The position numbers and the translations under genes are program-made. Positions 55,550 through 64,000 of a DNA stretch of 64,000 nt are shown one piece after another. The notes below the pieces were generated by a model that worked only from the letters and a program-made list of their open reading frames with translations, had not been told where the DNA came from and did not search any database. The stretch comes from Centrapalus pauciflorus (Eukaryota; Streptophyta; Magnoliopsida; Asterales; Asteraceae), in the NCBI GenBank assembly GCA_020465985.1, contig JAANYP010000294.1, forward strand, positions 62,001 through 126,000, given 5' to 3'. Within the stretch, counting starts at the first letter, position 1. Every line of letters starts with the position of its first letter.

Positions 55550-56256
55550 CATTTTTCTTTTTATTTGCCCCAAAGTCAAAATTCAATCGTAAACCTAAAT
55601 CCATCAGTACCGCTCGATCGATTTCTGGAGATCTCTCAAATCTCTTTCGCTCAACCTACTGATGAAATCATTCAACTCAATATGAATTGCTTTGGTAACA
55701 TACTTGATTCTTCTCTATCTTTTGATCGACAGGTATGACTTCACCATCGATTTTGCTCCTGTGTTCATACTTATTTTATGATTTGATTTATTTTAGGAAT
55801 TGAGTACTTATACAGATACTCCATTGTTCGTTTTTAGGCAAATATATTCATTTGATTTGTTTGTGTTCCATCATATCCATCCATTATTGAAAACATAAAT
55901 TGAAAAGGAAAAGAATGTGAAATTTAGTTTTGAAGTTGTGTTATAAAAAGTCTCGATTTTGTTGTGTTGAATTGTATTGTGCCAAAAAAGTCTTCTCTAG
56001 TTCAATTAGGATTGGGTATGAGTTGCCTAAAATTCTAAATGCTAAATACCATTTAAATGTGTTGTAGGTTGGTTCTTACAATTCTAGATTCATCATAAAT
56101 GTTGGCTCTGTTTTTATTATATAAATGATTGAGAAAATGCTAGTAGTTTTTTTCTTACAAATGAAGTATCATTATCAATAATCATGGGGATTACGTCATA
56201 ATGTAAAAAAAATTTTCTCTTCAATAATAATTTTTTTATTATTTCAAAGTCATATT

Positions 56257-56349
<93 letters not shown>

Positions 56350-56386
56350 TACTTGGTCGTTACTCGTGGTTTTATGATTCGTTTAG
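55550..56386 (+). other. CACTA-2 leader exon and leader intron
   Basis: A pyrimidine-rich leader exon ends at GATCGACAG before the donor GTATGACT (GT at 55733). The acceptor is ATTCGTTTAG (ends 56386), 13 bases before the TNP2 ATG. The intron is about 654 bp and contains a microsatellite. The exon's 5' end (about 55550) is a guess. Such a leader intron is a common feature of CACTA transposase genes. Confidence 0.55.
56262..56348. repeat. (TA)n(CA)n microsatellite
   Basis: About 57 bp of TA followed by about 31 bp of CA, inside the leader intron of CACTA-2. Confidence 0.97.
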
Positions 56387-56399
56387 GAATATTGATATA

Positions 56400-59300
56400 A
56401 TGGACAAGAGTTGGATCAAAGCTCATATTACAAGCAATACTTTTAAAGATGGAGTCAAGCATTTTATTGGTTTTGCACGTGTTAGAGATATAAGAGGATC
56501 AATTATATGCCTATGTCTTAGATGTTGTAATGATAAATGGTTAAAGGTGGATACTGTTCATGCACATCTATTGCGTTATGGATTTTTACCTGGGTACACC
56601 ACATGGACATTTCATGGGGAGCATTCTATGTCTTCACTATACACTCAGTCTGATAGCATGCAAGAATCTTCTTCTTTTCAAGACAACATGATAGGTTTGG
56701 TTCAAGATGCCTTATTGGTGTAAGTTCTTTGCCTTCGAATAACGAGCAATTAAGGGAATCAAATATTGAAGGAGACATCGAACCTGCAACAGAAAGTTTT
56801 GATCATGGTGGTGAGGATATCTCATACAAAAAGTTGCTAGAAGAATGTGACAATGAACTTTATCCGGGTTGCAAGTTCTCTAATCTGTCCTTCACTTTAC
56901 GCTTATATCACATCAAATGTATGTGTGGCATATCTAATAAGGCTTTTGGCATGTTGCTGGAGCTTTTAAAGGATGCATTTCCTCACCTGACATCATTGCC
57001 ATCATCTGTTAATGAAGCAAAAAAATTAACCAATGATCTAGGACTTGGTTATAAGAAAATTCACGCATGTCCTAATGATTGCATGCTCTATTGGGGTGAG
57101 ACGGAAGGTCAACAATCATGTCATATTTGTAAATCTCCACGATATAAAAGGGATATGAGCGATGAAGTTGGTGAAACTTCCAAATCACACAAGTCAAAAA
57201 GGCCAGAAAAAGTTTTGCGTTATTTTCCTTTAGTACCAAGACTAAAAAGGCTATACATGTCTGATAAAACGGCAAAGGAGATGAGGTGGCATGAGACGTG
57301 TTTAACGAAAGATGGAAAGCTAAGGCATCCGGCAGACGGTCTTTCTTGGAAAGCATTTGATGCTAGGCATCCAGAGTTCGCCTCAGATCCTCGTAATGTA
57401 AGGCTTGGCCTTGCTAGTGATGGATTTAATCCTTTTCGTACAATGAGTACAACATACAGTATATGGCCGATATTACTCATTCCATATAATTTACCTCCTT
57501 GGATATGCATGAAACAATCATCTTTTATTCTATCAACAATTATTCCAGGGGAAAAAGCTCCCGGAAATGATATAGACATTTATCTACAACCTTTAATTCA
57601 AGAGCTAAAGTTGTTGTGGGGCGGTATAGATGCCTATGATGCTTCTTCTAAACAACAATTCAAGTTAAGAGCTTCGCTTTTATGGACAGTGAATGATTTT
57701 CCAGCCTATGCTAACTTATCTGGTTGGAGCACCAAGGGTCGTGTGGCATGCCCAGTTTGCGCTAATTCTACTCGTTCAATGTGGTTAAAGCATGGGAAAA
57801 AATTTTGCTATATGGGACATCGTAGATGGCTAGTGCAAAATCATTATTATCGATTTCAGAAGGACAAATTTGATGGTACGATCGAGGAGGAGGGCCCTCC
57901 CATTTCATTAACAGGGTCTGATATTTTGGAACAATTAAGAGGTGCAACATTTACATATGGAAAGTCTTCCAAATCTTTTAAGAAGAGGACAAGGAGTGAT
58001 GTTAATTGTTTAACAAATAGTTCTCTTTGTACAATGGATGCAATAAATGATGAGTCTAGTGCATTTAAAGATATAGAGAATTTCATAGAAGATGATGTTG
58101 ATGGTGAGACCCTGTTGTGGAAAAAGAAAAGTATCTTCTTTGATTTGCCGTATTGGGAGAATAATTTACTTAGAGATAACTTGGATGTGATGCATGTTGA
58201 AAAAAATGTTTGTGATAATTTGCTCGGGACATTACTAAATTTGGATGGGAAGACTAAAGACAACGAAAACACTCGCAAGGATCTCATGGAAATGGGAATA
58301 AGGCATTGTCTTCAACTTGTAAACCGTCGAACAAAAAGCCATACGTTCCGCCTGCATGTTACACTATGTCTAATGTTGAGAAGTCCAACTTTTTGCAAGT
58401 TCTAAAAAATCTTAAAGTTCCCGATGGATATGCTTCAAATATTTCAAGGTGTGTAAGCTTGAAAGACTGTAAGCTTTTCAATCTTAAGAGTCATGATGGT
58501 CACATTTTAATGCAAGACATCTTGCCAATTGCTTTAAGGGCTTCCATGGTTTTAAGATCACAATCTCGAGTTATTAAAGCGGTGTCTGATTTTTGTTCAA
58601 TTTTCAAAGGGTTATGTGCTAAAGTTCTTGACTTTAGATAAAATGGAACATCAAGTCGTGCATACATTATGTGAGTTGGAACAATTGTTTCCTCCCAGCT
58701 TTTTCACAATTATGGTCCATTTAACTATTCATATGATATCAGAGGCTAAGCTTGGTGGACCTGTTCATTATAGATGGATGTATCCTGTTGAACGGTAACT
58801 ATTGTTTCTAAAAATATCTGTATATGCATTTTTACTTCACACTAACTTTCTTTGTTATACTTTACTTAAAAGGTACTTAATGCGGTTGAAGTCCTTTGTT
58901 CGTAATAAGGATCAACCTGAGGGTTCATTTGCAGAAGAGTATGTTAAAGAGGAGTGTCTTACCTTTTGTTCGAGATATTTTGAAGGTGTGGAGACTCGAT
59001 TTAATCGCCCTCCTAGGAATGCTGAAAATATTCTTGGCAAAGACATGTACATGCTTAATTCAGGGGGTCGTAAGTTAGGAAAGGTTGATATTACTGAACT
59101 TGATAACAAGTCATTTGCTCAAGCACACCGTTATGTGTTACTAAACCATAGTAAAATTCAGTCTTTCCGTGAGTAAGTATCATTTTCAACTAATTGTTAC
59201 GTCTAGCATTAAATAGTGCATTACAAATGTTAGATTATCTATCTTTTGTAGTCGTTTTTTGGCTGAACAACAAGGTCTCCGGATGGAACAAATGAACTCA

Positions 59301-59711
59301 AAGACAATAGAGAAATTGCTTGTTGAAAAATTTTCTTCGTGGCTTCAACACCAGGTTCAAAATTCTTTATTCTTACTCTATCTTCTAGGTGCATTAACTA
59401 ACAATGATATTTAATAATGACAGGTGCCATTCTTAGAAAAGAACAACTTTGATGAAGAAGTGGTATCCCTTGCTATTGGCCCAAGCACTTTTGCTAAGCA
59501 ATATAAAGGGTTTATCACTAGAGGTTTTAGATTCCTTACAATGAGCCATGAAGAATTTAAAAAGACACAAAATTCTGGAATCATGGTAGAAGTTGAAGGA
59601 AGAAATTACTATGGAAAACTTACTGTTAGGCACAAAAAGGCCTCAGTCAAACCTGTTCTACATCTGAGGGGGAGATTTATAATCAAACCTGTTGATGCAT
59701 TTGAAGGTTGA
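56400..59711 (+). pseudogene. tnp2: TNP2-type CACTA transposase
   Basis: ATG 56400 starts a transposase-associated N-terminal domain (MDKSWIKAHI, CLCLRCCNDKW, HLLRYGFLPGYTTW, HGE). After a frameshift near 56718 the TNP2 domain runs from YPGCKFSNLSFTLRLYHIK through KVLRYFPLVPRLKRLY, DPRNVRLGLASDGFNPFRTM, SGWSTKGRVACPVC and KFCYMGHRRWL to NLLRDNLDVMHVEKNVCDN. A lost A near 58335 and an inserted G near 58630 shift the frame again. Three introns fit exactly: 58795-58872, 59173-59251 and 59355-59423, all GT-AG. The last exon (59424-59711) has the TQNSG...YYGKLT motif of the C-terminal domain. Three single-base lesions inactivate an otherwise long protein that would cut and join CACTA ends in the nucleus. 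Confidence 0.88.
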
Positions 59712-59721
59712 ATTTAAGGCC

Positions 59722-60763
59722 TGTTATTGAAACCTGAAAATGATTTGCAATATCAGTCTAAAGCTGTTGTATATGTTGCATGTGTTGCAACTAAGACAGT
59801 TTGTCCAAGCTGCTCTGTCTGCGGAACAGGCTGGACATAAACTGTCTACGCTGCTCAACACTGTTGAGCAGCTTGGGCAATTTTAAAGTGTTCTGTTCTT
59901 TGTGAACAGAACTTGTTCTTTGTGAACAGGCTAAACACTTTATGGAATTTGTTTCCAAGTCATCATGTATTGTTTTTTACTACAAGATCAGTTTACAAAG
60001 TCGAAGACAAAGTGGAAAACAGAACTGCTCAGCCTGCCCACGCTGTTCTGTAACATGAAGACAAAAGGTTATTTGAAAAAGGGTGACAGACCTTTTTCTT
60101 ATATCAAAATAGGCCTTTACAAGGAAGAAGGACGCAAAGTTGACATTCTAAATTAGGTAAAGCAATGCAACAGGTAGACAAAGTAAAAAGACAAAGTTCT
60201 GCACATGTGAAGACAAGTCTGCTTTTCAGAAAAGTGCAGATAAGCGTTATGTTGTGTGGTTGTCTTTCAACAAGACTTCTCCTTTTTCATTCCGTCCAAT
60301 GAAGATTGTTTCTCTTAGATCCTCTAGTGGTATAAAAGGAAGCTTCTAAGGTCAGAAAGACAGTGTGGAAAGAAAGCAAGTGCTGAAACCCAAGATGAAC
60401 GTGCAAGTGTGATTGTTCATATGCATGCAAACCTCTGTGTAAACCAGCATCTGTGGTATAAGCTGTTTTACCATAAGCCGTTCCTTTAAGTCTTGTAAAC
60501 ACAGTGAGGCTTCTTAGTGAGTGTATTCATTGTATACTAGTTTGAGTCTGTCTAGACTAGTAGCATCGGTATTGTAGTCATTACATGTAGATCAATTTGC
60601 ACGCTTGAACTATCCGCATTCAAGCTTGTTTGTGATTAACAATTGTTGATAATACATACAAACATTGAGAAAAAGAGTGTCTAGTTGTTAAATTGCTGTA
60701 TTCAGCATTCCCCCCCCTCTACAGCTTATAACTATATACTTTGGGAACCTCTCCGGACCTACA
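59722..60763 (+). repeat. Copia-E 5' LTR
   Basis: It starts TGTTATTGAAACCTG and ends ACCTACA two bases before the PBS-like TGTATCAGAGCAG (60766-60778). A TATA box TATAAAAGG lies at 60331-60339. Near 59890-59932 TTCTTTGTGAACAG is repeated in tandem, and an imperfect hairpin GCTGCTCAAC/GTTGAGCAGC lies at 59851-59874. The ends are set by the TG...CA rule and the PBS, since there is no second copy here. Confidence 0.65.
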
Positions 60764-60765
60764 AC

Positions 60766-60778
60766 TGTATCAGAGCAG
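60766..60778 (+). other. Copia-E primer-binding site, degenerate
   Basis: TGTATCAGAGCAG corresponds to TGGTATCAGAGCA with one base lost. It lies two bases after the LTR. Confidence 0.65.
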
Positions 60779-60822
60779 TTTAAGTGTTGTGTCATTCTAA
60801 TCTCTCATTCCCCAAGTTTTCC

Positions 60823-61690
60823 ATGGACAACAGTGCTTGCAAATTCTTCTTACTAGACATGACAGCTGCTAATGGGCAAACCTCCCAAATTTAATCATGC
60901 AAAACTTTCTCTGGTTGGAAGTGCAGAATGATGGCTCTATTTAGAGAATCTGGATGTAACAACTGAAAAGATAGTGATGGAGGGTCCCTATTGTGTCAAA
61001 CCTCTGTTTTACTACCATAACTCCAGCGGGGAAGGAGCTGCTCCTGAAATCAAGACCTTGAGAAAGCTAAAGCTCAATGGTCTGATGAAGACAAGAGATT
61101 GGTGGCTCTCTGATGGCAAAGCCAGAAACAACCTGGTCATTCCTCTCTCCCTAATGAGTGTTCAAGCAGGTTGGAGAGAAAGAAATGAAGACAGCAAGAG
61201 AGGTGGAGTACTTTGTGTAGACCATCTATATGATGGACCCACAATCACAACTGGACAACAGGATCAACAATCTTGTTAGAAGTTGAACTCTTCTTTGATA
61301 AACCAAAGGAGACTCTCACTGAAACCTACACCAGGTTTCTGCTCTAGTGAATGATCTCAAAGCTGTTGGGATCACCAAGGACAGTCTTACCTGGTGAATA
61401 TTCTGGACATTTTACCTGAAGAGGGGAAATACTTTTCACAATCCTAAGGAACTCAGGTACTATCAGAAGTATGGATCTGGTCAACTGTATGGATCCCTTA
61501 CGGAATGATGAACAGTCCAAGGCAACAAAAAGAGAATGCCTTGGAAATGTCCAGAAGAGGTGCAGCGTTGTGGCTAATGTGAGACAAGCCTGTAATCAGG
61601 TGAGTGATGTGTTCATTCAACCTGATCAACAGGAGGATGAAAAGGACGGAGGGTCAGACGAAGAAGATGCTGCAGATCTTCTCTGAACAA
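60823..61690 (+). pseudogene. gag: Copia-E gag remnant
   Basis: ATG 60823 is followed by pieces of a UBN2-type gag scattered over all frames: GWKCRMMALFRE, then the region around 61080-61150 (DEDKRLVALDGKARNNLV in one frame), then KETLTETYTRF and ITKDSLTW near 61305-61395. The open part 61471-61686 ends in an acidic EDEKDGGSDEEDAADLL. At least six frame changes or stops make it a fossil. The following 61690-63400 holds no clear domain. Confidence 0.6.
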
Positions 61691-63412
61691 AGATGTTGAG
61701 CAAATGAAGCCATGCGTTGTCAAAGGTTCACAGAAAAAGGTTTGGAAGAAACATGCTGCAAGAGGTTCAAGTGCTGGCAAAAAGAAAGGCATTTGCGACA
61801 AATCAAAGCTGAGTGACTTCAAGTTGTGGCAAAACTGGTCCCACATAGCCTGCTGCTCTGTGTGGCAAAAGCTGTTGGTCAGTCATCCAATACCCGACAA
61901 GACTAACAAGGATGATGGCTATAGGGTTAAGTCCTTATGGCCATGGCTAAGCTGAGAAATTGGGAAAACTCGTGTCGTCCCATCGCCCAAAAGGGCTTAT
62001 GGCAGAGACCATGTGACTGGGAGGATCTGATTCATCATCTGATGAAAAAGATAATCAATGTCTGATGGCCAACACGGAGGTCCCACTCAACAAGCAGTTT
62101 CAACAGGATAGGCTGAAGCTTGAAGCCGCACAACTTAGAGAACTGGAATCCTACTATGAGGTATAAGTAACAAATGTTATGGCTTACAGTTCTGAAGAGA
62201 AAAGTTTAAAAGGGCGGAAGATATGCTTGGGGAGCGCAAAGCGGGCGGGTGAAAGCGGAGGCGGGACTAGCTGAAAAGCGCGAAGCGGAAAGCTGATCTT
62301 ATAAACTAAAGCCAGTAAAACTGGACAGTTTCCATAAGGGGGAAACTGAGCGTGATGAATTAAACACATCAAACTCTATGTTAACTGGAAGAAAAGAGAG
62401 AAACGATATAAAGCTGCCAAGCTGCAAAAGAGAGTATGACTCTTGGTGGCCAATCTGCACAAAAAGTCAGCCAGTGTATCAGTACACCAAGATTCCTGCA
62501 CAATCCAAGCCTATCTTGGAGGGGATCGTGACACGAGCAGTTCCATTGTTGAGATAAGTAAATCTGAAAGAAGATTTAGCCACTCTGGTGGAACTTCCTC
62601 CAATACATTTCAGTCAAAATGTGAGGGTAAACTAATCTCAACAAACAGGTTTGTCAGGCATCAAAAGACGGACAGCTTTGTGTGAACTCAGCTCAAAAGC
62701 CGGTGGTGAAGGTTGTTCTCCAAGTCAGCCTGGCTAAGTGCCTCTGCTAGCTCACATAAGCAAGAAGGGAAAACATGTTCAAACTGAAGCTGTGGATGCT
62801 AAAAACCTGTTGCAAAACGGTTCCGATCCAAACTGATAGGGTAAAAGCATGTTAATATCCTTTTGATGCTAAACACTTGGAAAACAAGTGGTTTCAAAAA
62901 GTAGCAGGCCTGTGTTCAACAAGGGGAAGTCTCATGTTGAAAAACAAAACTGCTGTGATTTTCAATAAGTTTTCAAATCATAGTGGTAAATTGGTTTTAA
63001 ATGAAAATAAGTTTTTCAAAACTAACACAGTGAGTATGCTGATAGCAGCAGAAATCCAGCCAGTGGGCAAGGAAGCCATTGCGCAAACTGAGACAACTGG
63101 GAATAGTTTCCCAAACAGGTGGAAGCTCAAAAGCTATCAAGCGTCCTGGCTTTGACAGCTTCCCTCCCGTCCCAAAGAGAAAGAAGAGAACCAGTTAAAG
63201 CTGTGCTATTGAACTCTTCCACAGCTGTTGATTCACAAAATCTAAACCTGCTGAAGGATCAACAAAAAGAGCTTTTTTTCCACCGAATGTTGTTTCTGAA
63301 GGATCTCTTCCAAAAATACGAAAAAAGAAAGTTACAATGTGTGAAGAAGACACAATCTGGCCAAGGACTGTCCCTGAATCTGAGGACAAATGAGGCCTGT
63401 TAACTCGGTTGT

Positions 63413-64000
63413 TTCTTCTCTCACAGCTGTCACAAGCAATGTTGGAAATGGCACATTACTGAGAATTGTATTCAAGCTGATACCATTCAGATAGGGAATA
63501 TTAGTGGTGGATAGTTTCAAATTCCATCAACAATGTTGATGAAGTGGAGAACTCATCTCTGTGATGAGTTCCCTAAAAATGACTAATAATTCTCTTATCA
63601 CTCGAGGAAAAAACAACCTTCCCAGGTTTGGTAATTGGATAGTGGCTGCTCAGGGCCATGACAGGTTTAAAGATGGGCTGAGTGAACTCAGAGCAGGCTG
63701 AAAAAGGCCCAAAAGTCACCTTTGGTGCAATGTACAGGAGACACTGAGGGAGATGGAACTCTTAAAGCTGTGCTGCAGTGGTTCAAAAGAGTAGCCTATG
63801 TGGTTGGGTAAAAAATAAACTTGTTAGCATAAGCCAACTATGTGATATGCTGGCTACAAGTTAACTTTGATGAGCACCTGGTTTACATATTGGAAGTCCA
63901 AGGCAAGTTGTGCTATGTGCTTCAAGGAAGAAAGGGGTATAGGTTTGTGGTAGCAGTCTGCTGACTCGCCACAACGGAAACCTATTTTCTCACAAGAACA
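63413..64000 (+). pseudogene. pol: Copia-E zinc knuckle, protease and integrase start, degenerate
   Basis: A knuckle-like CHKQCWKWHITENC is encoded at about 63432-63473. The protease core is LDSGCSG (63636-63656), followed after a lost base by the usual MTG. From 63676 pieces such as GLSELRAG and KVTFG match the Copia protease, and LVSISQLCDM (63820-63849) is the conserved entry to integrase. Many stops lie between. The gene leaves the window. Confidence 0.65.

Larger units (their letters stand above)
54981..59721 (+). mobile_element. CACTA-2: En/Spm-type DNA transposon with TNP2 transposase, 3' end not seen
   Basis: It starts with CACTACAACAAAAAT, a CACTA terminal inverted repeat, preceded by TAA. 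About 340 bp of subterminal repeats (ACAATTATAAG, AAGTGTGGAG, AAGTGCGAACAA variants), a leader exon, a long leader intron and a TNP2 gene follow on the plus strand. The element is interrupted at 59722 by Copia-E. The matching right terminus (TGTTGTAGTG) is not in the window, so it presumably lies beyond the Copia insertion. Confidence 0.85.
59722..64000 (+). mobile_element. Copia-E: decayed Copia, runs off the window end
   Basis: An LTR of about 1.04 kb is followed by a PBS-like sequence, a degenerate UBN2-type gag, a zinc-knuckle remnant, a protease remnant and the start of integrase, all on the plus strand. It is inserted right after the TNP2 coding end. The second LTR is outside the window, so the target duplication (candidate AGGCC upstream) cannot be tested. 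Confidence 0.75.

Noticed and set aside
63195..63520. Two minus-strand ORFs near the right edge
   Set aside because: They are antisense to the decayed Copia-E gag-pol and have no support of their own.

Overview
The window is plant nuclear DNA made almost entirely of nested transposable elements. I recognise no intact host gene, tRNA, rRNA, CRISPR array or bacterial-type feature. The evidence is Ty1/Copia and Ty3/Gypsy LTR retrotransposons with initiator-Met primer-binding sites (TGGTATCAGAGC), two En/Spm-CACTA transposons, AT-rich spacers and GT-AG introns. The SIRE-type gags with a UBN2-like region and the envelope-like third ORFs resemble elements abundant in Asteraceae. A eudicot, perhaps an Asteraceae, is my inference and is not proven by the sequence.

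Layout, left half. Positions 1-3388 are the terminal part of a CACTA element (CACTA-1, minus strand) whose intron carries a Copia solo LTR (1681-2348, TSD AATCA). An old SIRE-like Copia on the plus strand (Copia-O) survives in three pieces (3389-3541, 12244-14363, 25074-27960). It abuts CACTA-1 on its left. It is split by a full-length chromodomain Gypsy (Gypsy-A, 3542-12243) and by a full-length Copia with an envelope-like ORF (Copia-I, 14364-25073, TSD ATTTT). The Copia-O reading frame agrees on both sides of the Gypsy-A and Copia-I insertions, which fixes the nesting order. A (TA)n tract and about 2.8 kb of unassigned sequence follow.

Layout, right half. A minus-strand Copia (Copia-C, gag-pol at 31190-37187) has an LTR at 37757-38436 that carries a PBS on one side and a polypurine tract on the other. 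This is the signature of two tandem copies sharing one LTR. The upstream copy's envelope-like ORF (51250 down to 38451) was split by a young chromodomain Gypsy (Gypsy-B, 39594-49904, TSD GCAGT), which carries an extra ORF ahead of gag. A truncated, decayed Gypsy (Gypsy-D, 51255-54692) has a canonical GT-AG intron-like insert in its reverse transcriptase. CACTA-2 (from 54981) encodes a TNP2 transposase with spliceable introns. A decayed Copia (Copia-E, from 59722) follows and runs off the window end.

Functionally, every coding region serves mobile-element replication: gag particles, aspartic protease, integrase, RT/RNase H, chromodomain targeting, envelope-like proteins of unknown role, and TNP2 transposase. 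All copies carry stops or frameshifts, so none looks autonomous as sequenced. Gypsy-A and Gypsy-B are only a few point lesions from intact and have nearly identical LTRs. Most nonsense codons in the younger elements are of the CAA/CAG/CGA/TGG-to-stop type, consistent with deamination of methylated cytosine.
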